DNA of 60,000 bases from Lineus longissimus (lineage: Eukaryota > Nemertea > Pilidiophora > Heteronemertea > Lineidae). Below the pieces are notes generated by a model. The model was not told where the DNA came from, made no database searches, and saw only the letters and a program-made list of their open reading frames with translations. This document shows positions 1 through 9,523 of this stretch, in pieces (the stretch's first letter is position 1; each line of letters begins with the position of its first letter). The DNA lies in NCBI RefSeq assembly GCF_910592395.1, contig NC_088315.1:14245808-14305807 (forward strand). The letters run 5' to 3'. Made by a program: the position numbers and the translations under genes.

Positions 1-1
1 C

Positions 2-1075
2 AACCCCGAGAGTCCGGTGGCTTACAGTTCTTTGAGTAAAATCTGGAAACAGGTCAAGGAAGATATGACTTCGTCACAAGAGCAGAGCTCAGGAAAACTT
101 ATTAAACAAAAAGAAGTGAAAGAATTTCTAGAAAAACTACCAACTCACCAACTACACAAACCGGCCATTAAGAAATTCACCTTCAGGAAGACAATGGTAT
201 CGTACATCGATCAACAATGGCAAGCAGATCTTGTGGACATGCAAAAATTTGAGAAACAGAATAAGGGTTTCAGATTCATTTTAACAGTCATATATCTATT
301 TAGTCATTTTTCTTGGGCTCTAGCAGTTAAGAGTAAGAGGGGAGAAGAAATCAGAGATGCATTTAAAGTGATATTTGAGGAAGCAAAACCAACGAAAATC
401 CAGTTTGATGACGGTAAAGAATTTTACAACAAACACTTCAAGGAACTCTTAACAGAAAATGAAATAGAATGGTTCTCCACAAAATCTGATAAGAAGGCAG
501 CAGTAGTAGAGAGATTCAATAGAACCCTTAAAGAAAAAATGTGGCGTTATTTCACCGCTAAGGAGACTGACAAGTGGATTGACGTTCTGGATGACCTGGT
601 CAGCGGCTACAATAACACATTTCACTCATCAATAGGTATGAAACCTGTAGACGCCAGAAAGATGGAAAACGAAGGAACAGTGTGGTACAATCTTTACGGT
701 CTTCACCTCAAAGAGACATTTGGTGATCCAAAGTACAAAGTAGGTGACAGTGTAAGAATTTCAAAGTACAAGTCCATTTTCGGTAAAGGTTACATGCCCA
801 ACTACACTGAGGAGGTGTTCCAAATCAAACAGATCATCTTTACTCACCCTATCGTCTACCAGCTTGAGGATTACCACAAAGAAGAAATTCAAGGATATTT
901 CTATGAAGAGGAATTGAGCTATGTTCCTAATCCTGACCAGCTAGAGTACAAGATCGAGAAAATCCTAAGGTACAAGACCAGTAAAGGCAAGAAATACGGA
1001 TTAGTGAAGTGGAAGGGTTACAGTGATAAGTTCAATGAATGGTTACCAGTTTCTGATATCAAATCATTGAAATGA
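2..1075 (+). CDS. Polinton-type DDE integrase with C-terminal chromodomain (5' partial)
   Basis: Predicted to insert the linear element DNA into host chromosomes. The frame is open from base 2, so the true start and any N-terminal zinc-binding part lie upstream of the window; the GTG at 17 is probably not the start. Counting residues from codon 17, the rve core shows D71 (in QADLVDM), D131 (in FDDGKEF) and E165 (in VVERFNRTLK), a D-D-E triad. The last ~45 residues (YKIEKILRYK...VKWKGY...NEWLP) form a chromodomain, expected to read methylated histone tails. A double-hairpin repeat at 66-90 is translated in frame near the N-terminus (MTSSQEQSS). No internal stop is visible, so this gene looks intact as far as it goes. 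An AATAAA follows directly after the stop codon. Confidence 0.93.
   Translation, partial: NPESPVAYSSLSKIWKQVKEDMTSSQEQSSGKLIKQKEVKEFLEKLPTHQLHKPAIKKFTFRKTMVSYIDQQWQADLVDMQKFEKQNKGFRFILTVIYLFSHFSWALAVKSKRGEEIRDAFKVIFEEAKPTKIQFDDGKEFYNKHFKELLTENEIEWFSTKSDKKAAVVERFNRTLKEKMWRYFTAKETDKWIDVLDDLVSGYNNTFHSSIGMKPVDARKMENEGTVWYNLYGLHLKETFGDPKYKVGDSVRISKYKSIFGKGYMPNYTEEVFQIKQIIFTHPIVYQLEDYHKEEIQGYFYEEELSYVPNPDQLEYKIEKILRYKTSKGKKYGLVKWKGYSDKFNEWLPVSDIKSLK
66..90 (-). repeat. double-hairpin repeat copy inside integrase
   Basis: Read on the minus strand the copy is GAGC-TCT-GCTC, spacer TTG, TGAC-GAA-GTCA. The second stem differs from the usual GGAC/GTCC on both sides and still pairs. The spacer is TTG instead of TCA, so the integrase frame reads CAA (Gln) where the consensus would give TGA. 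Confidence 0.85.
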
Positions 1076-1081
1076 AATAAA
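1076..1081 (+). terminator. AATAAA polyadenylation signal of integrase gene
   Basis: A canonical AATAAA hexamer starts at the base after the integrase stop codon, within the 89-bp gap before the next gene. A downstream cleavage site cannot be shown from sequence. Confidence 0.4.
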
Positions 1082-1164
1082 GTCTCTAAAGTGACTTAAG
1101 TCACAAGAACAAGTTCGAAAAACGTAATTTAAAAAAAAAAATGTCCTACTAAATAAAGAAAGAA

Positions 1165-2355
1165 ATGGAGGGAGCAATATTTGATAATCAAAATGGTATG
1201 ATGAATCAAAATGGTATGATGAATCAAAATGGTATGATGAATCAGAATAATATGATGAATCATGATAATATGATGAATCAAAATATTCAGAAGTTTTTGT
1301 ATTATTTGCATCAAAATAATATGTTAAATCAAAATATGATAAATCAGATTATGTTAAATCAAAATATGATAAATCAGTTTATCTTAAATCAGATTATGTT
1401 AAATCAAAACATGGAAAATCAAAACATGGAAAATCAAAATATGATAAATCAGAATAATATGATGAATCAAAATATGGAAAATCAACCTACAATTTATTGT
1501 GTTAAGTGCTGTGAAAAGAAACCTGAAATTAATTTTGAAAAGAACAGGCGTAATAAACTACTTGATTACTGTAAAGAATGTGGTTCAAGTAAAATCAAGG
1601 GATGTAATAAATGTTATGAAATTAAATTACTAAGTGATGGTGAATTTGGTAAAAACGGAAATAGAGGTAACTGCAGATCATGCTTTAATTCATATTACAA
1701 AAATGATTACCTTAACCAAAATGGTAATAGAGACAGACACAAAATTAGAGTTGGTCTAAACCGCATTTCTAAGGGAGAGTGTAATCGAGCTCTGCTCTCA
1801 GGACGAAGTCCGACCGGTAATTCATCATTCAATCTAGGATGTACAGACAGTTTCTTCTCACAGTGGTTAGAGTACCAGAGGAGTCTATCTCCAATAGGAC
1901 AAAGTCCCGAGAACAAAGTTCGAATAGTAGAAGAAGAGTTGGATCATGTCTTACCAATCAAGGAATTCAAAGATAAACCTGAACTGTGCTTTGCTTGGTT
2001 TAACATGAGACCAATGGAAAAGACAGAAAACAGACAGAAGAGTGCTAAAGTAGACTACACACTATTTAAGGATCAATTGGATAGGTCAATGGATTTCATG
2101 GTAAAGATGAGAGGTGAAAACTGGTTTGTCTTTCGAGACCAGGATGTAATACCAAATTGGAAAATAGTGATATCACAGCATTTCGGGGATTATCTTCGTG
2201 ATGAAAATATGATTCTGCTTGATAGATTATCGAATTTAAATAATAACATGAGAATGAACCAGAACATTAACATATGTAGTCAGACAGAAATCATAAACGA
2301 GATGATTAAGTTGAATAATAGACTTGAAAGAAATTTACTCTTTGCAGTGAATTGA
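1165..2355 (+). CDS. HNH-endonuclease-like protein with Asn/Met-rich repeats and zinc-binding cysteines
   Basis: A 396-aa protein in three parts. Residues 1 to ~108 are degenerate repeats of the type MMNQN(G/N), encoded by a tandem DNA repeat. Residues ~109-172 contain several Cys pairs (CVKC, CKEC, CNKC, CRSC) that look like zinc ribbons. Residues ~258-295 match the HNH nuclease pattern: LDHVLPI, then NMRPM, then ENRQKS. The nuclease call rests on that His/Asn pattern only. Two double-hairpin repeats (1787-1811 and 1897-1921) lie in frame between the cysteine region and the HNH motif, which suggests a tolerant linker. The function in the element is unknown; a role in DNA processing, or in movement of the short repeats, is conjecture. 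Confidence 0.7.
   Translation: MEGAIFDNQNGMMNQNGMMNQNGMMNQNNMMNHDNMMNQNIQKFLYYLHQNNMLNQNMINQIMLNQNMINQFILNQIMLNQNMENQNMENQNMINQNNMMNQNMENQPTIYCVKCCEKKPEINFEKNRRNKLLDYCKECGSSKIKGCNKCYEIKLLSDGEFGKNGNRGNCRSCFNSYYKNDYLNQNGNRDRHKIRVGLNRISKGECNRALLSGRSPTGNSSFNLGCTDSFFSQWLEYQRSLSPIGQSPENKVRIVEEELDHVLPIKEFKDKPELCFAWFNMRPMEKTENRQKSAKVDYTLFKDQLDRSMDFMVKMRGENWFVFRDQDVIPNWKIVISQHFGDYLRDENMILLDRLSNLNNNMRMNQNINICSQTEIINEMIKLNNRLERNLLFAVN
1787..1811 (+). repeat. double-hairpin repeat copy inside HNH gene
   Basis: GAGC-TCT-GCTC, spacer TCA, GGAC-GAA-GTCC. Translated in frame as RALLSGRSPT. Confidence 0.9.
1897..1921 (-). repeat. double-hairpin repeat copy inside HNH gene, opposite orientation
   Basis: On plus it reads GGAC-AAA-GTCC, CGA, GAAC-AAA-GTTC. 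The first stem of the family, usually GAGC/GCTC, is here GAAC/GTTC and remains paired. Translated as GQSPENKVR. Confidence 0.85.
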
Positions 2356-2374
2356 TTTTATTTTACTTAATTAA

Positions 2375-2644
2375 ATGAATAGAACTTGGGGTTACACAAA
2401 ACGACCACGTAATTGGAAAGAAAGATTAGAACGATTTCATAGAGAATTAGAGGCAGAAGTAGAGTCAAAGTTGGAGCCTGGTCCCGAAAAACCTTTAAAA
2501 CCTGCTGGGCCTGCTGGGTCAGAAAAACCTGCTGGGTCAGAAAAACCTTTAAAATTTAATGTACTTCAAAAACCTGTAGTGTCTGCAAGATCAACACTAA
2601 ACACTAGAAATGACAGAACAACTGATTCTAGTTTTTCCCACTAA
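2375..2644 (+). CDS. small basic Pro/Gly/Lys-repeat protein, unrecognised
   Basis: An 89-residue frame starting 19 bp after the HNH gene and ending 4 bp before the next start. The N-terminus is rich in Arg, Trp and Glu (WGYTKRPRNWKERLERF). The middle has short repeats of the form AGSEKP, encoded by a small tandem DNA repeat. No transmembrane segment or known domain is visible. Its tight placement between two genes on the same strand, with the same TAATTAAATG-like sequence at its start as at the next start, supports it being real. Function unknown. Confidence 0.55.
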   Translation: MNRTWGYTKRPRNWKERLERFHRELEAEVESKLEPGPEKPLKPAGPAGSEKPAGSEKPLKFNVLQKPVVSARSTLNTRNDRTTDSSFSH

Positions 2645-2648
2645 TTAA

Positions 2649-3308
2649 ATGGATGGAGACAATAAGGTTTATCCAGATTTAAGTAATTTAAACTCTGAAA
2701 GTCAATTAAACTATGAAAGGTCTGAAAAGCATACAGAAAGTAACCCTCAGGCTTTCAGACTACAACAAATATGTGATGTTAAGAGTTTCTTAGAAAGCGA
2801 GATTGAATTTAGAAGAAAGATATTTTCAAAGTACAAAAAAGCATTTAGCGTAATTACTGGCATTAGCCATTTCCTTAATTTTGCCAGCGTTGCAGCTGGC
2901 TCTGTTGGTGTTTCCGCTCTAGCTGGTGTCATCACGGCACCGATAGGCTTAGCTTTGGGTGGCGTAACAATAGGTAGTGCCATTATTTCATCAGCCTTAG
3001 GCTGGGAGAAAAAGAATATTCTAAGGAAAATTGAAAAACATGAGAATATCAGAATGTTGGCAATTTCAAAACTGAACACAATCAATGATTTGGTTAGTAA
3101 AGCCTTAACCGATTCTCACATATCTACAGATGAGTTTACTTTGATTCTCAAGGAGAAGGAGAAATACATTACGATGAAAAATGCCATTAGGAAAAAACAA
3201 AGGGAGGCAAGTTCAGCTGTTGATGTAGAGTCTTTAAAGAAGACTTTTTTAGAAGAAGGAAAAAAACTAGCACAGACAGAGATGCTAGAAAAACTAAAAG
3301 TTCAGTAA
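2649..3308 (+). CDS. predicted membrane protein with Gly/Ala-rich hydrophobic segment
   Basis: A 219-residue protein whose start lies 4 bp after the preceding stop. Residues ~74-120 form a long Gly/Ala-rich hydrophobic stretch, probably two membrane passes, flanked by charged and likely helical regions. The C-terminal third is Lys/Glu-rich. From memory it resembles a family of uncharacterised proteins predicted in cnidarian genomes, which I cannot verify here. A role in a particle membrane or membrane penetration is inference from the hydrophobic segment. The gene is followed by a cluster of double-hairpin repeats and then faced by the polymerase gene on the opposite strand. Confidence 0.7.
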   Translation: MDGDNKVYPDLSNLNSESQLNYERSEKHTESNPQAFRLQQICDVKSFLESEIEFRRKIFSKYKKAFSVITGISHFLNFASVAAGSVGVSALAGVITAPIGLALGGVTIGSAIISSALGWEKKNILRKIEKHENIRMLAISKLNTINDLVSKALTDSHISTDEFTLILKEKEKYITMKNAIRKKQREASSAVDVESLKKTFLEEGKKLAQTEMLEKLKVQ

Positions 3309-3322
3309 ATCAAACAGGACCC

Positions 3323-3437
3323 GGACTACGTCCAGAGAACAAAGTTCGACTCGAGCTATGCTCTCAAGACGAAGTTGGACCAGGACAAAGTCCCGAGAAC
3401 AAAGTTCGACTCGAGCTATGCTCTCAAGACGAAGTCG
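3323..3437. repeat. cluster of four double-hairpin repeats, exact 30-bp spacing
   Basis: Copies begin at 3323 (minus), 3353 (plus), 3383 (minus) and 3413 (plus), alternating in orientation. The minus copies carry GAAC/GTTC stems and the plus copies GAGC/GCTC. The cluster looks like a 60-bp inverted pair duplicated in tandem. It lies in the convergent gap after the 219-aa gene. Confidence 0.92.
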
Positions 3438-3514
3438 TACTAAATAGTCCTAATCCTAATGTGGTGTATCACTATCACTATTATCATGACTTTGGTGTTA
3501 GGGATGAATTTCAC

Positions 3515-5612
3515 CAGAGTCTTTCTATACAAGGGTCTGGTCACTGGTTTCAACATCAAAGACACCGCCCGTCTCGAACGACGTGCGGTGGGACAGCGCT
3601 CTCTCGGATCACGTGGTACACCCAAGCCAACTTTTTACGGCATATCCGCCATTTTGGTTCACTCGGAAAGTCATCGTCTCAATCTCTCTCACAAAAACAT
3701 GTTTTTACTGCCTGAAGGATATCAAGAATCGCTTTGAGTTGCTAAAATCAAGATAGACTTTTATCTCACGGACAGTTAGGTATGTTTCAATTTGCGATAT
3801 ATGTTATTAGTTTTGCACCAATTGGTCATCTTTGTAGACTGTAGTTTTGACGGCGATTCGAAAAATGTCCAAATAGTTTTTTTTCTTCTCGCAGTTTTCC
3901 ACATTTTTGTTGTTAGGCGTTCAGTATGATGTTGTTGTTGATTTGACTTTTTAAAAGATTCACATTGTTCTTTATGGTTTGATCTAACTTAATAATCGCG
4001 TGTGGTTAAAATTGAACTGAACAAACTGACGTTAGAGCGGGTTTTATTCGAGTCTCTGAAAAAAAACCTAAAAAACGCCTGAAGAAAACGAAAAATTCTC
4101 GGATAGACGAAAAGTTGTTGTTAGCAGTTAGCATGTTTATCGTGCAAATTTCATTATCATAGTACATTTGCTAATTAGATATAACTGTCTTCTTACTAAA
4201 TAATCAACTCTTGTACCTTTTTAAGTTTTTAATCTTGAGTTATTATTATTACAAATTGGTCCCGTTTTCCTCAAATTGGTTCTGTCATTCAGCGGTTCAG
4301 TGTGTAGAGTACCCGGATGTATATGGCTTCATGCACAGGTCATGACAGATACTAGAAAAGGTTCGATGACAGGTTGAAATAAAATGTCATGCAAAGCATC
4401 ATACTCAAAAGTACTCAAATCCACTGTTGTGTTATGTGTGTGGTTTACATTACCTGCATTACTCATTATTTCTCGGCTCCCTGCAATGTATGCCATGTGT
4501 TGATAACTTTTGTAAACAATAACACAACAGCTTGTGTTGTATTTGTATTTGTTAATTTGTTTTTTAACCTAACTTAAGTAGGCCTGGGCCTTATAATTGT
4601 AATTCCTGATTTGAGTCACCTGATGAAATGAACTTATTCACTCTGTTGTTTTATTTACCAGTTGTAATTTTTGTTGTTTTATTTACCAGTTATAAATTAT
4701 GCTGTTTCACTTCTTCACTTTAGGTCTGGTTCCATCATGCCGAATAAGAAAAAGGGTTCAAGGTCCAGGTTTACACGTCCCAAGAGCAAGAAAGATGATA
4801 GGTTACCGAAGGCGTCAGTGTTAGATCCAGTTAGCGTGTTAGATCCAGTTCTCGAAAATTTCTGCAACACAGTTATGACTATGAGCACAAGGCTAGAACC
4901 GGACGATCGACCTGCTGAAGTTATATTGACAGTGCCGACTTTTTTCGAGGCTATTTCTGTTGCTGATAGTGTCCCCCTTCCACGTGATTGGGTCAGGTTG
5001 AACGGGGATGATTCTGTCATTTTCTGTCAGCACTTTGTGATCGCTAATAGTGTGCCAGTTGTGCAGAAAAGTCTGGTCATTCAAAATGATGGATCTTTCC
5101 AGATTTTGGTGATGTCGAAACCGATGCCAGCCAGGTTTTACTTCACTTTATGTTTCTGGTATTACCCGGTAATAAAATGTTTTTATGTAAATCAAATTGT
5201 ATTGATTTTTTTTTTTCACACACTGGACACTTCCATGATGACTTCTTCGGCTGAATGTTCTCTTCATCATGTTGTTCAACACATTCCGTATCAGAAAAAA
5301 CATAATCAAAGTCATTTTGACCAAGATTATCGTGCATATCGTCTAAATTAACCGGAAAATCTTGAAAGACAACTCCCTCGTCCGCCATTTTTGTTGTTAG
5401 TGTCTTCCTCATTCGGAACGGTTCGGAGAAACTCGGTGAGCTTCGGCGAAAAAGCGTGCCACCATCGGAAGTTGATAGAACTGACCTACGACGTTTGCCC
5501 AAAATTTAAGAAAAAATTAAAGGGCTTCATCTGGCTCCAGTTAATTGCCCGAGAGAGCCGTGTGATCAAAGGAAAGTTGCCGGTGACCAGACCCTTGTAT
5601 AGAAAGACTCTG
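3515..5612. mobile_element. DNA transposon inserted into the Polinton-like element (hAT- or P-like ends)
   Basis: Terminal inverted repeats of about 30 bp begin CAGAGTCTTTCTATACAAGG at 3515 and, on the minus strand, at 5612. They are flanked by direct copies of ATTTCAC (3508-3514 and 5613-5619), a 7-bp duplication, or 8 bp if one ambiguous C is counted. The CAG...CTG ends and a 7-8 bp duplication suggest hAT or P-like superfamilies, but no transposase core was recognised. The insertion falls in the intergenic gap between the two clusters of double-hairpin repeats and contains none itself, so it arrived independently. Confidence 0.85.
4737..5351 (+). CDS. putative ORF in the inserted transposon, unrecognised
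   Basis: An open frame from the ATG at 4737, just after a pyrimidine-rich tract ending CACTTTAG that could be a splice acceptor. The N-terminus is very basic (MPNKKKGSRSRF...). The middle (DWVRLNGDDSVIFCQHF...VVQKSLVIQNDGSFQILV) vaguely recalls an N-terminal domain seen in some invertebrate transposon proteins. The last ~50 residues look like intron sequence read through. It may be the first coding exon of a decayed transposase or cargo gene; identity is unproven. Confidence 0.3.
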   Translation: MPNKKKGSRSRFTRPKSKKDDRLPKASVLDPVSVLDPVLENFCNTVMTMSTRLEPDDRPAEVILTVPTFFEAISVADSVPLPRDWVRLNGDDSVIFCQHFVIANSVPVVQKSLVIQNDGSFQILVMSKPMPARFYFTLCFWYYPVIKCFYVNQIVLIFFFHTLDTSMMTSSAECSLHHVVQHIPYQKKHNQSHFDQDYRAYRLN

Positions 5613-5663
5613 ATTTCACCAAGTAACACTACCATCAGCACCACCCTATTCATTAGTTTAATC

Positions 5664-5733
5664 TAGCTATGCTCTCAGGACAAAGTCCGAATAATGATTT
5701 TGCAACTCGAGCTATGCTCTCAGGACGAAGTCC
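5664..5733 (+). repeat. two double-hairpin repeats between transposon insertion and polymerase
   Basis: Copies at 5664-5688 (first stem weakened to TAGC/GCTC) and 5709-5733 (perfect). Both are in plus orientation with TAT loop and TCA spacer. They lie just beyond the 3' end of the minus-strand polymerase. Before the transposon inserted, they and the 3323-3437 cluster occupied one convergent intergenic gap. Confidence 0.88.
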
Positions 5734-6989
5734 GACTCAAGCGAAGTTTGAATCGCTGTAATCTATGTAGCCTTCATAATACATTCCAAATGGTAAGGTG
5801 CTTATTCCATCTTCAAGTATGAACCTCTTGTCATCAAAAGGACTGAGGCTTTTTTTGTCAACTTCTTCCAAATAGATTTGGTGTTTATCTGATCTTAAGT
5901 GTCTCATCTTGTGGTAAAATGACCTACTCTTTTCAAGACAATCAACATAGTCATCAAATGAGATATTTCTCCTTACTACATTCTTGGCAATACCCTTTAA
6001 TTTCTTAGAATCGTAATCTTTTGTCGAGCCTTGCTCTCCAGACATAGTCTTGGTCCTGTAAGCGTACATCTTACTTCTCAGGGCAATGATTTCAGTCATC
6101 TCTACTCCTCCTAGCTCATCCTTAAAGTAGCCTGGTACCTTCTTTTTACTGGTATCATAGAGTGGATGATCTTTTGGATAATTACTGAAATCAAAATAGT
6201 GTCTCAACTCCTTTAAGTCTTTAGTTAAGTCATCAGTATTAATGTTAAGTACAAAGGAATCTGTATCTAGATACAGCAGTTCAATATTTTTCTCACCAAA
6301 GTACGGTTGAAGAACTTCATAATAGAATTCATACATTAATAATTTAGACAATTCAAGTACTGAAGCTCCTATGTAGATTGGTTTGTTGAATTTCATTGAT
6401 GTTTTCCTCATGCTAATAGCAGCATTATGTTCGTCAAATACGCATATCGATGAAAACCTGGGATTGGCCATTACATTCCTGGCTCTCTCCCCGTCCGATA
6501 CAAATTCAATTTCAACCCTGTTCCTTACATTCTCACAAGTCTTTCCGTAGAACGCATTATTCATGAGCTTAAAATAGTCTTTCTCAAAATCAGTCTTAGA
6601 ATCCATACGTCTTTTAGTGTTAAAATCAATGTATGGTGCTAACCACTTTGATTGTTTAAAGCTTATCACTGAATGAACCCTCTTAAGTACCATTCCGTGC
6701 TTGAGGTAAAATTGTAGCATTCTGTAATGCACTATGTAATTAGTTTTATCCTTTTGTGTTAGTATTAGTTTCTCTACATTTGATCTTTTATCATCGCCCA
6801 GTAACTCTCTCTGGTAAGGACTTAATTCATCATCTTCAATAAAGAGAGATTCGGGACAGAATGGAAAGTTCCTTGACTTAAATTTAATATTTCCTGGATA
6901 CTCCAAATCAACCTCTAAGAAGTAGCCTACTTCACTATCACTTGGAATTGCCATAATCTGCTCTTTACTGATAACATTCATGTTAAGTC

Positions 6990-7044
6990 GAGCTTTGCTC
7001 TCTGGACTTTGTCCAAGTCGGACTTTGTCCTGAGAGCATAGCTC
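6990..7044. repeat. inverted pair of double-hairpin repeats in polymerase gene
   Basis: Copies at 6990-7014 (plus; loops TTT, spacer TCT) and 7020-7044 (minus; loops TTT and ATA on plus). They start exactly 30 bp apart and are read in frame in the loop after polymerase motif A. The layout matches the pair at 12982-13036. Confidence 0.92.
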
Positions 7045-8218
7045 GAGTGGATCAATATCTATCATTTCAAAACTACCATAGGGTTGAGGTTCCATCATGG
7101 ACCAGCCGTAGAGATTATTTGCGTCTACGTAGAGTAGTTTGTGGTGTTCATCTGCCTTGACATGTCTTGTTCCCATAACACCCGAAATTCCACCTCGTAT
7201 TGCTTTCTCAAAAGTAAGTAAGATGTTGGTATCAGTCAGTAGTTCTAGATTTATTCCTGTGTACTTCAAACCAGCTTGCCAGGTTAGGCCTGGTGCCGAG
7301 TAACAGTGACATGGATCTATCTGAAAGTAGTTCAAATTGACATCCCTGAATTTCTCAAATAAATCAGCTAAAAGGATCACATCAGTTTTGAGGTAGAGGT
7401 CAATGAACTCACCGTGATTCCTGATCTTGAAATGATCCCATATTACCTTAGCCTCATCATAGGCAGAATCAGGTGCCATTTCATTTTTCAATTCGTCAAA
7501 AAACATAGACGTTTCTAGGTAAGTAACATTGTAGCTTTCATGTGATGTGTAAAAAGAGTAAGGTACTGAACCCTTCTTCCTCAATAGCTTAAAGTCAGTG
7601 GTATTTGGGAACAGCTGTCTGGTAATTTTAAAATCATCATCCAACATTGATTTGGTTATGTTGTCTAAACTGGACTGCAGGAATCTGTACGAGTCCAAAA
7701 ACCTGAAACAACCGAACTGAAATGAAATGTATTCCTCTGATGTTTTGGCAAGTATTTTCAGTTTCTTGTACTTCGGTAGCTTATTCATTAATTCTTTAAT
7801 AAATAAGTGAGAATCGTAATTACTGAGATTGTGAAAAAACGCTGGAACAAACATAGCTTTCTTTTCATTCAAATTACACGAGTTGTGAGCAGCACCTCGA
7901 TATCTACCACAGTAGTGATCATGATCCTTGACCTTGTCATATCCCAAAGGTTGATAACAATAGTAACAATGTGTTTCTAATTGATATTTATGCCAGTCTT
8001 CATCTGTCATTGTTAGAGGAAAGTTACAGTTCAATAAATTAGAGAATTGTTCTTCCATCCTGATTAACCAATTACAGAACACATCTACAACATCAGCACC
8101 CCTGTGAGACACATACTGGCTACTGTAAAGGTGTGTGTAGTCTGAGTGAACATAAACACCAACAGCTGATGCATTTTGTTTAAAAAGTTTTTTAGTGGTA
8201 ATAGTGGTATCTGTCTGA

Positions 8219-8281
8219 GGACGAAGTCCGACTCGAGCTCTGCTCTGAGTTGTGTCGGACTTTGTCCTGAGAGCAGAGCTC
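8219..8281. repeat. two partial and one full double-hairpin repeat in polymerase gene
   Basis: A half copy GGAC-GAA-GTCC (8219-8229), a half copy GAGC-TCT-GCTC (8234-8244) with degraded partner, and a full copy in opposite orientation (8257-8281). All lie in frame in the loop just after the first exonuclease motif and encode a low-complexity Ser/Thr/Arg segment. Confidence 0.85.
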
Positions 8282-8670
8282 GAGTTATCATTGACTGTTG
8301 TGCTTATCGCTTCGAAATCAGCATAGATAACAAACGGAACTCTATTTTTGAATGAGTGTTTTTCAAATTTAATTTGTGACCATTTACTGTTAGGTGGAGG
8401 CAAAGTAATCTATGAGCTAGTGTCCTGAAGAAAAGATTGATGTCTCTTATGTACATGAAATGGTCCTTGAAATACAACAGATCGATGACATCATCATCAT
8501 CATAATTCTTGGACAGGTAGAGAGGTTCTAGTTTTGCCTCACAGGTGCTCTTAGCCCATTCGTTCTCTAACTTGAACACATTAATCTTGAGATTATTATC
8601 ACTCTCTATCTTAGGGATATCCTTTTGAATACATACAGGAAATGATTTGATTTTGATATCAGTAGTTTTC

Positions 8671-8757
8671 GAACTCTGTTCTCGTGACGAAGTCATTTCT
8701 AGCATATCAGTAGTGATATTTAATCAACTCTCGAGCTCTGCTCTCAGGACAAAGTCC
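8671..8757 (+). repeat. two double-hairpin repeats flanking the polymerase stop codon
   Basis: The copy at 8671-8695 is GAAC-TCT-GTTC, TCG, TGAC-GAA-GTCA: both stems differ from the consensus and both still pair. The copy at 8733-8757 is GAGC-TCT-GCTC, TCA, GGAC-AAA-GTCC. The premature TGA of the polymerase lies in the short stretch between them. Confidence 0.9.
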
Positions 8758-9523
8758 GTCTCTGGATTTTCTTTTAGATATTTAGCGGCCAATAAAGACC
8801 AGAGAAAACATTTATTGTCATTTGATTCCACATTTATTACTGCTTTTGTTTTAAATGGTAATTTAGTGTAATGACCACCTTTACACCTCTTGTAAGAACA
8901 GATGGTCATGTTACAAGACTCTATTTTATTTAAAGTAAGTCCAGAACCTTGAAAGTACCTTTCCTCAATCTGTGTCTTAATGTAGTTTAACTGGTTGGTT
9001 ATGGCATAAATTGCCTGGTTCCTTGAAATTATGCTTTCCATTGGAGACTGTATGGGGTGTGTTACACTTTCACCCTGACGATCAAACTGAGCAAATACTG
9101 ATATGCTAATTTTGTGATGGTAATCATTGAGTTGAAATAATACCTCCTCTAATTTATCTCTGTATTCATACACTTGTTTAGCTTCTCTGTCAATCTTCAA
9201 ACTAATGGTGACTACAGGCTTTCCAAATTGTTTTACTATTTCTATTCCACTCACTTTCTTTATGCCATCTAGCTCATTTTCCTCAAATGCAAGTTTCTTA
9301 TCCATAGTTTTAGGGATCAGTGATTGGGCTCGGGGTTGAGCAATAGGGACATAATCCGGATTTAATTTACTTAAGTGACCTTTGGTTCTCCTGTGAATAG
9401 CCATATTATTGTAGGATATGTACTTGTCACATGTAGTGCAAAGTATTTTCTGATTCTTATCAGTCATTCTATTTATTAGATTAAAATTTATTAAATTCAA
9501 TAAATCTCTTGAATTAAATAGAA

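Larger units (their letters stand above)
5737..9500 (-). pseudogene. protein-primed family B DNA polymerase (Polinton type), disrupted
   Basis: The replication polymerase of the element, in three open segments: 9500-8724, 8705-8304 and 8403-5737. The N-terminal segment starts with a zinc-finger-like motif (CTTC...H...H). The large segment has exonuclease motifs YADFEA, NLSNYD and YLKTDVILLAD, the DHDHYCGRYRGAAHNSC zinc-like motif, polymerase motif A DANNLYGW (near 7110), motif B NNAFYGKT (near 6560), motif C YLDTDS (near 6270) and a KMY motif near the end. Breaks: an in-frame TGA just below 8724, lying between two double-hairpin copies, and a frame change near 8400 where a Cys-rich stretch of roughly 45 residues expected before the exonuclease domain is missing. 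Further hairpin copies sit in loops after exonuclease I and after motif A. Motifs are intact, but the gene cannot give one full-length chain without recoding. Confidence 0.9.

Noticed and set aside
1129-1314. Minus-strand ORF of repeated Ile/His residues
   Set aside because: It is the complement of the Asn/Met tandem repeat in the HNH gene.
3323-3437. Regularly spaced short palindromic repeats as a CRISPR array
   Set aside because: The spacing is 30 bp from start to start with only ~5 bp between units, orientations alternate, copies are dispersed through eukaryotic-type genes, and there are no unique spacers or cas genes.
4715-5502. Minus-strand ORFs in the inserted transposon as its transposase
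   Set aside because: No DDE, THAP, BED or hAT dimerisation motif is visible on either strand, so they cannot be supported as genes.
8706-8724. TGA in the polymerase gene as selenocysteine or programmed readthrough
   Set aside because: No supporting stem-loop context is identifiable, and the same gene has a second, unrelated lesion near 8400. Ordinary inactivation is simpler.
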